Source: a virus
IMG/VR virus record: IMGVR_UViG_3300029914_000127
Span: 1-25,179 of that record
DNA: 25,179 bases
Direction: 5' to 3' (one strand)
The notes below the pieces were generated by a model. It had not been told where the DNA came from and did no database searches. It worked only from the letters and a program-made list of their open reading frames with translations. Of this stretch, positions 7,590 to 14,027 are shown in pieces. Within the stretch, counting starts at the first letter, position 1. Each line of letters starts with the position of its first letter. The translations under genes were made by a program, and so were the position numbers.

Positions 7590-7634
7590 GCCACAGTGCA
7601 TCAATGATGCTTGACAACACTGTTGCACTGTGGC
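7590..7634. repeat. 11-bp inverted repeat (putative operator)
   Basis: GCCACAGTGCA (7590-7600) and its exact complement TGCACTGTGGC (7624-7634) are separated by 23 bases. A second, nested dyad GCATCA-A-TGATGC lies at 7598-7610. The arms bracket the TTGACA element, the layout of an operator. The ribbon-helix-helix protein encoded at 8340-8576 is the most obvious candidate ligand (inference). An RNA hairpin is also possible. Confidence 0.6.
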
Positions 7635-7639
7635 ATTGT
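7611..7639 (+). promoter_or_regulatory. Putative early rightward promoter
   Basis: A perfect -35 hexamer TTGACA (7611-7616) is followed after 17 bases by CATTGT (7634-7639), a weak -10 match (3 of 6). It lies about 48 bases before the start of the first early gene and inside the inverted repeat. The weak -10 could mean activator dependence. Confidence 0.45.
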
Positions 7640-7686
7640 TTTGTTGTCGCACAGATAGCGGCTTACTTAACTCAAAGGAGATGATA

Positions 7687-8088
7687 ATGACTATGCTTGA
7701 ACACGAGTGGGAACAACTTAAAAGAAAAAACAGAATCGAAAAATTTGAAAAAGAGACTGACCCTGCAGAGTTAGAAAAAATTAAAAAAATGGCAAATTTA
7801 ATTAGAAAAAGTATTTTAAGCAAATCTGAAATGTTTAGAATTAATACAAGATTTTGTAAGCTTGAACACCACGATGGCGTTATTAAGTTAACTAGATGGG
7901 CAGATACATCGGAGTATACACGTACAAAACATAGCGTAAATATAAATGTTGCTATAAATGTTGCTTCTATAGACTGGAAAAAGCTCTGGGCGCAAGTGAT
8001 GCAGTTTGTAACTGAGTGTTATCAAAAAAACTTATGCATACAGCACTTTGTTGATTTAACAGCTAACGACGAAAAAAAAGAGGAATAA
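7687..8088 (+). CDS. First early protein, function unknown
   Basis: A 133-residue protein, MTMLEHEWEQLKRKNRIEKF onward. Start at 7687 is chosen because AAAGGAG (7674-7680) lies 6 bases upstream; ATGs at 7681 and 7693 are too close or slightly far. The first half is strongly charged and helical (coiled-coil-like), the second contains a strand-rich part (HDGVIKLTRWADTSEY) and ends in acidic/basic residues. No domain is recognised. As the first gene behind the early promoter it may be a host-takeover or regulatory protein, which is inference only. Confidence 0.75.
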   Translation: MTMLEHEWEQLKRKNRIEKFEKETDPAELEKIKKMANLIRKSILSKSEMFRINTRFCKLEHHDGVIKLTRWADTSEYTRTKHSVNINVAINVASIDWKKLWAQVMQFVTECYQKNLCIQHFVDLTANDEKKEE

Positions 8089-8092
8089 TTTG

Positions 8093-8347
8093 ATGACGTA
8101 TAGAATCGAATTCGTTTCTTACTATTACAACGGCAGAGAATATATTGAGAGAGAAATTATCTATCAAACTCATTATGAGAATCTGGGAGACGCTGAAAAT
8201 ATGGCGTGCGAGATCTTAGACGCGGATAAAGGCACTGATTTTAGCGTGATTATGAGCATAGCAATTTTGGATGACGAAAACGACGAAGTCGTCGTTGATG
8301 CGGGCAGTTACTTTTATAAACCGTTGCATTGGAGGAATAATGACTGA
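8093..8347 (+). CDS. Hypothetical early protein
   Basis: An 84-residue protein starting MTYRIEFVSYYYNGREYIER, with a compact alternating strand/helix pattern and an acidic centre (DADKGTDF, DDENDE). ATG at 8093 has GAGGA 8 bases upstream; a TTG one codon earlier is equally possible. It begins 4 bases after the preceding stop and overlaps the next gene by 8 bases, so it is part of the early operon. No recognised family. Confidence 0.65.
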   Translation: MTYRIEFVSYYYNGREYIEREIIYQTHYENLGDAENMACEILDADKGTDFSVIMSIAILDDENDEVVVDAGSYFYKPLHWRNND

Positions 8348-8576
8348 AAAGAGTAGCAAATATAGAGACAGAGGAGACACGTTAGGCAGAGAAAGTTATC
8401 AAAATAATACTAACGTGAGGAGATTAAGTATATACATTGATAATGAAATAGATCTAAAAATTACGACGATTGCTAACAAAAAGCGCGTACATAAGTCAGA
8501 ATTATTTAATCAAATATTGAGACTGGGTTTAGAAAAAAACGACAAAAAGGAAATAGAAAATGCAAATGCAAAGTGA
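8340..8576 (+). CDS. Ribbon-helix-helix DNA-binding protein
   Basis: A 78-residue protein with an Arc/CopG-like ribbon-helix-helix: strand RRLSIYID (27-34), first helix NEIDLKITTIANKK, turn with V50-H-K-S, second helix SELFNQILRLGLEK. Such proteins bind DNA as dimers through the paired strands. The start at 8340 follows GGAGG closely (MTEKSSKYRDRG); an earlier in-frame ATG at 8271 lies inside the previous gene with no ribosome site. It overlaps the ERF gene by 17 bases. It is a good candidate for autoregulation through the inverted repeat at 7590-7634 (inference). Confidence 0.72.
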   Translation: MTEKSSKYRDRGDTLGRESYQNNTNVRRLSIYIDNEIDLKITTIANKKRVHKSELFNQILRLGLEKNDKKEIENANAK

Positions 8577-9153
8577 ATCCATCGGCAAATTAGCAGAAGC
8601 TCTTTCTTTAGCTCAAGCGGAATTCAAGCCCGCTTTAAAAGATAGCAAAAATCCCTTCTTTAAATCTAACTATGCTGATTTAGCTAGCATAGTTGATGCA
8701 TCCAGGACTGCTCTTACTAAGCACGGATTAGCAGTTATTCAAGCGACTACGTTCTTTGAAGGGTTCTTTTGTTTGCACACTATCTTAAGTCACAAGAGTG
8801 GTGAATACATTTCCGGATTATATCCGTTAAAGCCGGTCAAAGACGACCCCCAGGGCCAAGGAAGCTGTATTACATACGCTAAGAGATACGCTTATGCAGC
8901 TATTTGTGGAGTCACTACAGATGATGATGACGGGGAAGCTGCACATGGGCGAGCAAAATCTGAAGTGCAAAAAATGGGTGAGCCAGTAGAGATATACAAC
9001 GGGGCAGTCTCACAAAAAGAGATAGTAAAAGCTATTTTTGGAAAATATGGAGTGCCAATGGATTTGATGAGTAAGCTTAATGGTTCTCTGATGAGTAGAC
9101 CAATTCGTGATGCAGACGGAATAGTCAAAGATTTTATGAGTAAACATGGTTAA
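8560..9153 (+). CDS. erf: ERF-family single-strand annealing protein
   Basis: Recombinase of the ERF superfamily, 197 residues, which anneals complementary single strands during phage recombination and genome circularisation. The family core is clear: FKSNYADLASIVDA (34-47), a central block around HKSGEYISG, and GSCITYAKRYAYAAICGVT (101-119) that matches the G-S-x-x-T-Y-x-x-R-Y signature, followed by the acidic DDDDGEAA. The C-terminal part is variable, as usual. AAGGAAAT precedes the ATG. It is placed with SSB three genes downstream and RusA on the opposite strand, a coherent recombination set. Confidence 0.92.
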   Translation: MQMQSESIGKLAEALSLAQAEFKPALKDSKNPFFKSNYADLASIVDASRTALTKHGLAVIQATTFFEGFFCLHTILSHKSGEYISGLYPLKPVKDDPQGQGSCITYAKRYAYAAICGVTTDDDDGEAAHGRAKSEVQKMGEPVEIYNGAVSQKEIVKAIFGKYGVPMDLMSKLNGSLMSRPIRDADGIVKDFMSKHG

Positions 9154-9343
9154 GTACTACCCATTTTTGATTAAATTTAATGGGTTATCTCGCGGAGTTG
9201 CTGTAATAAGTAACAAGTTTTTAGCTAAAGACAAAGAAGAAGCTGAAGATATTGTGAAGAGAGAATATATATTGTGGCCTAATGCTCGCGTCGTACGTTT
9301 AGTCCAAGAGATACCAGAACTAATTGAAGAAAGGGAGGAATAA
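9146..9343 (+). CDS. Small hypothetical protein
   Basis: A 65-residue protein, MVKYYPFLIKFNGLSRGVAV onward, with an N-terminal strand pair and a helix rich in K/E (LAKDKEEAEDIVKREYIL), then a strand and acidic end. The start overlaps the ERF stop by 8 bases. The strand-helix-strand layout with an aromatic start resembles small phage proteins often next to recombination genes, but no named family is recognised. Confidence 0.6.
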   Translation: MVKYYPFLIKFNGLSRGVAVISNKFLAKDKEEAEDIVKREYILWPNARVVRLVQEIPELIEEREE

Positions 9344-9345
9344 TT

Positions 9346-9648
9346 ATGGATTTTAAAAGAATATTCAAAAAAGAAAAAGATATAGAACAGTATATTGCAA
9401 ATAAGATTAAAAGATACAAAAAACAACTAGTTAAAATAGCAAATGATCACGATTTAACGCAAGAACAAATAGAGCAATCTCGAAAATTTGCACGAGAATT
9501 TATTGAAACATTGTGGAATAGCAAAATAACAAAAGGTACTTATATCTTCGCATCTGAAACTTTTTATCGTGAGTTTTGCGTGCAAATGTTATTTTCGATG
9601 AGCGACTATAAAAACTCTAAAAACGATAGCAAAAAGGAAATAAAATAA
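9346..9648 (+). CDS. Hypothetical helical protein
   Basis: A 100-residue, lysine-rich, mostly helical protein, MDFKRIFKKEKDIEQYIANK onward. AGGA lies about 8 bases upstream and the gene starts two bases after the preceding stop. Its stop shares bases with the SSB start (TAATG). No domain is recognised. Close coupling to SSB may mean a replication or recombination accessory role (inference). Confidence 0.62.
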   Translation: MDFKRIFKKEKDIEQYIANKIKRYKKQLVKIANDHDLTQEQIEQSRKFAREFIETLWNSKITKGTYIFASETFYREFCVQMLFSMSDYKNSKNDSKKEIK

Positions 9649-10046
9649 TGGCGGGATTAAATAAAGTAATTATTATTGGGCGCCTTGGGCAAGACCCTGA
9701 ACTTAGAACTACTGCTACCGGTATGCCTGTGGCGAATTTCTCGGTGGCTACTTCTGAGAAGAGCAAGGACGGTAAAGAAACAGTAGAATGGCATCGCTGT
9801 TTATTATTTGGTAAACAAGCAGAACTCGCTAGTAAATACTTGTCCAAGGGCAAGCAAGTTTATTTAGAGGGTAAAATCCAAACTAAAACTTATCAAGACA
9901 AACAAGGTAACGCTAAAAGTTCCACAGAAATACTTTGTCATCAAATGGTTTTTCTTGATAGCTTACAAAAAGAAACTCAAGACGCTTTTAAAGATATGAT
10001 TAAAACACCGGATGTTCCGGGATCATACGACGATATACCCTTTTGA
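9648..10046 (+). CDS. ssb: Single-stranded DNA-binding protein
   Basis: SSB of 132 residues, protecting single strands in replication and recombination and recruiting partner enzymes. It opens MAGLNKVIIIGRLGQDPELR, the standard N-terminus of the OB fold, continues with PVANFSVATSEKSKDGKETV and VEWHRCLLFGKQAELASKYL, and ends in the acidic tip YDDIPF that binds partner proteins. Linker and total length are short compared with the about 178 residues of E. coli SSB, normal for phage versions. The start overlaps the previous stop (TAATG). Confidence 0.96.
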   Translation: MAGLNKVIIIGRLGQDPELRTTATGMPVANFSVATSEKSKDGKETVEWHRCLLFGKQAELASKYLSKGKQVYLEGKIQTKTYQDKQGNAKSSTEILCHQMVFLDSLQKETQDAFKDMIKTPDVPGSYDDIPF

Positions 10047-10059
10047 ATCAGGAGATTTT

Positions 10060-10266
10060 ATGGCTAATCACAGCGGTAGAAATGTTGTCAGAAGCGCTGA
10101 AACAGGGAAAAGAATTGCAGTAAAAGAGCTCACTACTGGACTCATCTTTGCTTCTCTCAATCTCGCCGGTAAACACTTTGGCATCACTCCTACTGTGATT
10201 AAGCAATATGCCAATAATAGAGTTAAGTTTCCTCAACTACCATACAGGTTCGAATGGATAAAATGA
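10060..10266 (+). CDS. NUMOD1-like small DNA-binding protein
   Basis: A 68-residue protein, start ATG at 10060 with AGGAG 7 bases upstream (an earlier ATG at 10012 lies within ssb and lacks a ribosome site). The C-terminal half, LIFASLNLAGKHFGITPTVI followed by KQYANNR and PYRFEWIK, resembles the helix-turn-helix pattern of NUMOD1-type DNA-binding modules found on homing endonucleases and on small phage proteins. No nuclease domain is attached. Its stop overlaps the next ATG (ATGA). The family assignment is from pattern only. Confidence 0.55.
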   Translation: MANHSGRNVVRSAETGKRIAVKELTTGLIFASLNLAGKHFGITPTVIKQYANNRVKFPQLPYRFEWIK

Positions 10267-10370
10267 ACATAATCGATGTTCTCCTAATTGTGGCAGTTAC
10301 TATGCTGATTATCGGTTTGATTTATCTACCATTTTTTTTATATCTGACTAATTACCTGGGGAATCAATGA
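10263..10370 (+). CDS. Membrane microprotein upstream of endolysin
   Basis: A 35-residue protein, MNIIDVLLIVAVTMLIIGLI then a short tail, almost entirely one membrane segment (about residues 5-28). Its ATG overlaps the preceding stop and its TGA overlaps the endolysin ATG, both as ATGA, so three genes are chained. The position directly before a lytic enzyme makes it a holin or antiholin candidate; size is small for a known holin. Function is inferred from context. Confidence 0.58.
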   Translation: MNIIDVLLIVAVTMLIIGLIYLPFFLYLTNYLGNQ

Positions 10371-10828
10371 TGGAATTAGATTTTTTAAGGCCACAGTCCA
10401 AAGCTCATTTCGCTACATTAAACTCTGATGCTAAGCCCATCTTCGAGGAATTTTTGAAGCTGTGTCACGACAAAATGTTCAATGTGCAAGTAACTTCTGG
10501 CTCTCGTACTGCTGCTGAGCAAGATGCTCTCTACGAAATAGGTCGTGAGAAGCCTGGAAAGATTATCACTGCTGCTAGAGGTGGTGAATCTTCTCATAAC
10601 TACGGGATAGCTATTGATGTAGTGGTCTTGAATAGGGATGGCGAATGCGACTGGCGCACAGAGACTTACGGAATGCTCTGGACCCTAGCGAAAGAAGCAG
10701 GGCTGGATAAAAAAGGTCTTCGTTGGGCTGGCGAATGGAAAAGCTTTAAAGAAGCTGTGCATTTCGACTTAAGCAATGGCCACAGTATCGCTGCGATTAA
10801 AGATAAATATCCTTTGTACACTTGTTAA
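10367..10828 (+). CDS. M15 peptidase endolysin (VanY-like)
   Basis: Zinc metallopeptidase of the M15/VanY type, 153 residues, predicted to cleave the peptide part of peptidoglycan (L-Ala-D-Glu or D-Ala-D-Ala bonds) at lysis. Core: TSGSRTAAEQDALYEIGR (43-60), the SSHNYGIAIDV block with zinc ligands H77 and D84, and KEAVHFDLSNG with H132 as the third ligand and the acidic residue nearby. No signal peptide, so release would need a holin. GGGG lies 6 bases before the first ATG, 9 before the second. It sits in the early operon between ssb and the replication genes, an unusual place for lysis. Confidence 0.9.
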   Translation: MMELDFLRPQSKAHFATLNSDAKPIFEEFLKLCHDKMFNVQVTSGSRTAAEQDALYEIGREKPGKIITAARGGESSHNYGIAIDVVVLNRDGECDWRTETYGMLWTLAKEAGLDKKGLRWAGEWKSFKEAVHFDLSNGHSIAAIKDKYPLYTC

Positions 10829-10851
10829 TTTAATAGAGATGGAGGTCTCTT

Positions 10852-11184
10852 ATGTCGTTTTCAATTCCCCCTTTTTGGGCGCTGATGGGTTTAATTGCGT
10901 TCGGTTCGCATTTTTTCCTATATGCTTTGTATGCAGGAATAGCTATTTTAGCACTAAAGTTGGCAGCATTCTTGTACAATAAAAAACCCACTAAAACTTT
11001 CCTATTCGTGAAGGACATTTGTTCTTCCGTGAATAAGTTTTTGTCATCCAGGGGTGTGACGATCGTTTGTACTGCATTATGGACATCACTACTTGTCTAT
11101 ATGTTCGTAACATCATTCGGAGAACCTATCTGCCTATGTTACGCGATTATGTTAATTTGTCCTTTAGCTTCATTTTTACCATAG
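10852..11184 (+). CDS. Multi-pass membrane protein, holin candidate
   Basis: A 110-residue membrane protein right after the endolysin, with GGAGG 6-7 bases before the ATG. Hydrophobic segments lie at about residues 7-42 (probably two spans, WALMGLIAFGSHFFLYALYA onward), 68-88 and 91-110. The loop in the middle is basic (NKKPTKTF). Three to four spans and this size fit holins, and the neighbour is the endolysin, but no family is recognised. Cysteines cluster near the C-terminus (CLCYAIMLIC). Confidence 0.65.
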   Translation: MSFSIPPFWALMGLIAFGSHFFLYALYAGIAILALKLAAFLYNKKPTKTFLFVKDICSSVNKFLSSRGVTIVCTALWTSLLVYMFVTSFGEPICLCYAIMLICPLASFLP

Positions 11185-11209
11185 TCAAAGAAAAAATAAG
11201 GAGTCGAAG

Positions 11210-11653
11210 ATGAGTCTGTGGAAATGTATTAAGAGGTTTTTTGTCTATCATCAATGCAGTGATCCAGACACTGCATTTGAAAAGAGATTGGAGTTGTTTA
11301 GAGAAGCTGAACGCCAAAACATGCTAGTAGAAGAAGTAATTGAAGAAGTAAAAGAAGAAGCAGAAGATAGAAAACTTAATCGCAACATTAAAAAGATGGA
11401 AGAAATAGGTTTTATTATCGATGCTAAAACTGACAATGTCAGAAAAGAACTCGCAGATACACGGGAAAAACTGTTTTTGACCGTGAATTCTTATCACAAT
11501 AATACTGCTAGAGAAATGAATCAGGCAAAAGAAAGCTTTGATAATATTATCCGTGGCATGAACAATAGACTCGAAAGACTTGAGAGGAATCCTGTACCTG
11601 TACCTGAAATCGTTAAAAGGAAACCTGGTAGGCCCAAAAATGTAAAGATTTAA
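11210..11653 (+). CDS. Coiled-coil protein with AT-hook-like tail
   Basis: A 147-residue protein, strongly helical and charged (EEVIEEVKEEAEDRKLNRN, then a second heptad-rich region to about residue 125), ending with PVPEIVKRKPGRPKNVKI. The RKPGRPK core matches the AT-hook pattern (GRP flanked by basic residues), which binds the minor groove of AT-rich DNA. AAGGAG lies 7 bases before the ATG. No enzyme motif. A DNA-associated structural or regulatory role is inferred. Confidence 0.7.
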   Translation: MSLWKCIKRFFVYHQCSDPDTAFEKRLELFREAERQNMLVEEVIEEVKEEAEDRKLNRNIKKMEEIGFIIDAKTDNVRKELADTREKLFLTVNSYHNNTAREMNQAKESFDNIIRGMNNRLERLERNPVPVPEIVKRKPGRPKNVKI

Positions 11654-11728
11654 TCGGTTATGGTAATTTTAATTATTTGATAAAAGATAGAAGAATATGT
11701 TTTTACAATAAAAGTAGGAGTTTGTCTA

Positions 11729-12046
11729 GTGGGCGATTTTTTTTATCAGTTGTTCCGAGGACTAGAACGAGAACTCAACATTAACAGACACTGCGATAAA
11801 CTTATCGTGAGAGCCTTTTTTCCGTCTCTAATGCCCTCGTTCAGATCTAGGGATACTCTCGTGCTCTCTTGCCCAGAAATTGCAGCACAGACTAAAATTA
11901 GCGATTCTTGGGTGCGTGCTTGTTTGCTACGCCTTGAAGCTAAAAATATACTCTGCATTGCTAGAGAAAGAGTAAAAGGATATAGACTGTATAAGTTTAC
12001 ACCAGAAATGCGGCAGAGGATCGATGTCTTACTTGCTAGTAAATAA
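11729..12046 (+). CDS. Winged-helix DNA-binding protein
   Basis: A 105-residue protein with a winged helix-turn-helix pattern: CPEIAAQTKISDSWVRACLL (about residues 48-67) followed by the recognition-like RLEAKNILCIARERVKGYRL and a wing strand. This resembles transcription regulators or phage replication accessory proteins. The start is GTG at 11729 with AGGAG 8 bases upstream. A gap of 75 bases separates it from the previous gene, and a terminator hairpin follows 22 bases after its stop, so it may close a transcription unit. DNA-binding is likely; the target is unknown. Confidence 0.68.
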   Translation: MGDFFYQLFRGLERELNINRHCDKLIVRAFFPSLMPSFRSRDTLVLSCPEIAAQTKISDSWVRACLLRLEAKNILCIARERVKGYRLYKFTPEMRQRIDVLLASK

Positions 12047-12067
12047 CTTACATAGTAAAAGAAAAAA

Positions 12068-12097
12068 CCCCAGCTCTCGAGAAAGAGCTGGGTGTTT
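12068..12097. terminator. Bidirectional hairpin, strong leftward terminator
   Basis: CCCAGCTCT (12069-12077) pairs with AGAGCTGGG (12084-12092), loop CGAGAA. On the plus strand it is followed by TGTTT; on the minus strand it is followed by GTTTTTT, which is the better rho-independent layout. Leftward termination here would block readthrough of late transcripts into early genes. Confidence 0.75.
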
Positions 12098-12131
12098 AAG
12101 CGTTTGTTTTTCGGCCTCACTACCACGTTAC

Positions 12132-12221
12132 CCCGAAGAACTTCTTAATGAGTAGTATATAACGATTTCGATTGCAATAGCAATTTGTCATTATTTTACA
12201 AAAGTCAAAAGTTTCTTCGGG
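12132..12221. repeat. 9-bp inverted repeat upstream of initiator gene
   Basis: CCCGAAGAA (12132-12140) and TTCTTCGGG (12213-12221) are exact complements 72 bases apart in the 204-base gene-free stretch 12047-12250. Between them are TATATAA near 12156 and a small hairpin ATTGC-AATA-GCAAT (12171-12184). The stretch probably holds the promoter and control site of the replication gene; no good -35/-10 pair was found by eye. Confidence 0.45.
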
Positions 12222-12250
12222 TTACCTAACAACCAGAAGGAAATGATTCC

Positions 12251-13165
12251 ATGTCTTCGCAACTATCTCCGGAACAAAGATCTTTGAATGGTGGTCGTTC
12301 TCTCAATGCCATCTGGGATTCCCCTCGTCTTGACTGCTATGAAAAATTGTTTCTACAATTTCTAGGATCGTGTGCTGATTTCAGTGGCGATTTTACAGAC
12401 TTCAGTTTCCACTCCCTCAAAAAATTAGAAGAAGCTACAAGCCTTTCCCGACGCAAACTCCTCTACGTGGCCAAAGATTTAGAAGAAAAAAGCTATATAC
12501 TGCGCGAAAAAAGATTCTTCGTTCAAGACAATACTAAAGCTCCTTCCAACTATTCACTGACTAAAAAAATATTCGATGAGTACATCCTAATTCTTAGAGA
12601 ACGGGATGCTAAGAAAGCTCAAGATGGTGCACAGTATGCACCAGGTAGTGCACAGTATGCACCAGGTAGTGCACAGTATGCACTAGGGGTAGTGCACAGC
12701 GTGCACGAGGGTAGTGCACAGCGTGCACATGATCTCCCCCAACAGACTTCCCCCATTTCGAATTCCCCCAGTCTTTCTTTAAACCCACCCTTGGTGGCTT
12801 CCAAAGTTGAGAAAACTGAAGGTAGTAAAATTTGGGATGCTTATAAGGAAGCCTATGAAAGAAGATATCGAGTAGCACCTGTTCGAAACGCCAAGACTAA
12901 CTCTCAATGCGCTAGTCTACACAAACGCCTAGGGGAAAATGCTGTTGAGGTAATAACTTTCTATCTTACTCATAATGCCCAGAAGTACGTAGCTAACTGT
13001 CATCCTATAGGCTTCGCTCTATCAGATGCCGAATCTTTGAATACACAAATGTTGAATGGAAAAGCCGTCACTCACAAAGATGCTGTAAACGTAGATAAAC
13101 GACAGACCACCATGAATTCCCTAGAAAGAGCCCTTGAGCTTATGAGAGGGAAAAGTAATGGATGA
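12251..13165 (+). CDS. Replication initiator, lambda O-like, with internal origin
   Basis: A 304-residue replication initiator that would bind the iterons and start phage DNA synthesis. The N-terminal domain (about 20-110) has a winged-helix pattern, HSLKKLEEATSLSRRKLLYV with a following wing. A low-complexity linker (126-160) is encoded by the five iterons and reads as repeated QYAPGSA units, then a Ser/Pro-rich hinge. The C-terminal domain (about 190-304) is helical and would contact a helicase loader. AAGGA lies 9 bases before the ATG. This domain order with the origin inside the linker is the lambda O arrangement. It overlaps the next gene by 8 bases. Family call by architecture, not by a clear signature. 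Confidence 0.8.
   Translation: MSSQLSPEQRSLNGGRSLNAIWDSPRLDCYEKLFLQFLGSCADFSGDFTDFSFHSLKKLEEATSLSRRKLLYVAKDLEEKSYILREKRFFVQDNTKAPSNYSLTKKIFDEYILILRERDAKKAQDGAQYAPGSAQYAPGSAQYALGVVHSVHEGSAQRAHDLPQQTSPISNSPSLSLNPPLVASKVEKTEGSKIWDAYKEAYERRYRVAPVRNAKTNSQCASLHKRLGENAVEVITFYLTHNAQKYVANCHPIGFALSDAESLNTQMLNGKAVTHKDAVNVDKRQTTMNSLERALELMRGKSNG
12627..12728 (+). repeat. Five iterons, putative replication origin
   Basis: Five copies of a 15-bp imperfect dyad at 12627-12641, 12648-12662, 12669-12683, 12692-12706 and 12714-12728. The first three read GTGCACAGTATGCAC, the last two GTGCACAGCGTGCAC. Start-to-start spacing is 21, 21, 23 and 22 bases, about two helical turns. GTGCA and TGCAC form the dyad in each. 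They lie inside the initiator gene. A C-rich stretch follows at 12736-12790. Confidence 0.82.
12736..12790. other. C-tract cluster next to iterons (G-tracts on minus strand)
   Basis: CCCCC at 12736-12740, 12750-12754 and 12765-12769, then CCC-A-CCC at 12784-12790. On the minus strand these are G-runs 9-14 bases apart, with loops longer than a classic quadruplex but possible. They code for part of the Ser/Pro hinge of the initiator. Confidence 0.3.
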
Positions 13166-13679
13166 AAAGTACAAAGAAAGGATAATCAAAGGGTTGTACT
13201 GCTTAGCAGATATCACTGACAAAGAGCTATCTCCCGAAATAGCCAATATCTATGCCAGTAAGATAGCTCGCATTCCTCAGGAAACATTACTGTCCGTCCT
13301 CAATGAATGCTTGTCTTCAGAATCACGTTTTCCAACTATATCTAGAATATTTGAGCTGTGCGGGGTGCCGTCGCACAAATCATTAGCCGAAAGTGAAGTG
13401 AACAATATCATCTCACAAATCATGGCCGCAGCCCAAAAAGGCCATCAGAATGTAAAAGAAAAGGATATGTCACCTACTGCATGGCAAGTAGCCAGAGAGT
13501 ATGGGGGTTTCTACAAAGTTTGTTATGAGCCTGACAATTATCTTCAAAAAAATTTACAAAATATCGCAAAAGAGATTATCAGGAAAAGAGATGAGAAGAA
13601 GCAAATAGAAAGTGCTCCGTCGGAATCTAGAGGACTACAGTCAGCCAAAGATGTTCTCAAGCTAGTCACAGGACAATAG
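13158..13679 (+). CDS. Putative helicase loader (lambda P-like position)
   Basis: A 173-residue, mostly helical protein directly after the initiator, with overlapping ends (8 bases), the O-P order. The N-terminal part has a pattern seen in phage loaders and similar replication proteins: ELSPEIANIYASKIARIPQE followed by RFPTISRIFELCG (57-69) with F58-P59. The C-terminal half is charged and basic. It would bring the host replicative helicase to the origin. No Walker motif, so not a DnaC-type ATPase. The role rests on gene order and the FP-containing motif; an exact family is not named. Confidence 0.6.
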   Translation: MDEKYKERIIKGLYCLADITDKELSPEIANIYASKIARIPQETLLSVLNECLSSESRFPTISRIFELCGVPSHKSLAESEVNNIISQIMAAAQKGHQNVKEKDMSPTAWQVAREYGGFYKVCYEPDNYLQKNLQNIAKEIIRKRDEKKQIESAPSESRGLQSAKDVLKLVTGQ

Positions 13680-13689
13680 GAACGACAAA

Positions 13690-13718
13690 AAAGCTCTCTT
13701 GTAGGTCAAGAAAGCTTT
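13690..13718 (+). terminator. Hairpin after replication genes (terminator or attenuator)
   Basis: AAAGCT (13690-13695) and AGCTTT (13713-13718) with an inner TCTTG/CAAGA stem and one mismatch form an 11-bp hairpin, loop TAGGT. No long T-tract follows, so it may be weak or act as an mRNA processing site. Confidence 0.35.
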
Positions 13719-13751
13719 CAACGAAATCATCATCAGAAAGGATGAGATATT

Positions 13752-14027
13752 ATGGATAACAGAAAACTGATTACCGGACAATTCGAAAGAGGATCAGATG
13801 ATGGGTATATCCAAAATTTAGTGGAAAGCATCAAAAGGCTACAGGCCCTAGTAGTAAAGAACGATCCGATTCCAGATCCTGATATTTTCAAAGAGAAAAT
13901 AATCGATGAAATGGAGACTCTTCTTGCGAATTTTGAAAAGGAATTTTGGGAGGAACAAATAAAACGCAAAGCATATTTAGACAAGTTAGGAAGAGATAGT
14001 TCTTTTGTTAAAACATCTCCTGGATAG
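13752..14027 (+). CDS. Hypothetical helical protein
   Basis: A 91-residue, charged, mostly helical protein, MDNRKLITGQFERGSDDGYI onward, with a long C-terminal helix rich in E and K (MEALLANFE-like heptads between residues 50 and 75). AGGA lies about 10 bases upstream. It is separated from the loader gene by 72 bases that contain a hairpin. Function unknown; it lies at the end of the early block. Confidence 0.6.
   Translation: MDNRKLITGQFERGSDDGYIQNLVESIKRLQALVVKNDPIPDPDIFKEKIIDEMETLLANFEKEFWEEQIKRKAYLDKLGRDSSFVKTSPG

Larger units (their letters stand above)
7484..7686. promoter_or_regulatory. Divergent control region between leftward and rightward operons
   Basis: A 203-base gene-free stretch between RusA (leftward) and the first early gene (rightward). 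It holds the inverted repeat and TTGACA element listed separately, a run of T residues (7553-7560) and two copies of ACAACTT about 30 bases apart near 7500-7540. No clear leftward promoter with good -35 and -10 boxes was found by eye. Confidence 0.5.

Noticed and set aside
11678-11710. TTGATA ... TACAAT before the winged-helix gene
   Set aside because: Spacing is 21 bases, too long for a normal sigma-70 promoter.
12627-12728. CRISPR-like array
   Set aside because: Repeats are only 15 bp with 6-8 base gaps, code in frame for the initiator linker and are dyads, so they are iterons.
12609-12878. Minus-strand Cys-rich ORFs over the iterons
   Set aside because: They are antisense readings of the iterons (CALPGAYCAL-type repeats) with no ribosome site and lie fully inside the initiator gene.
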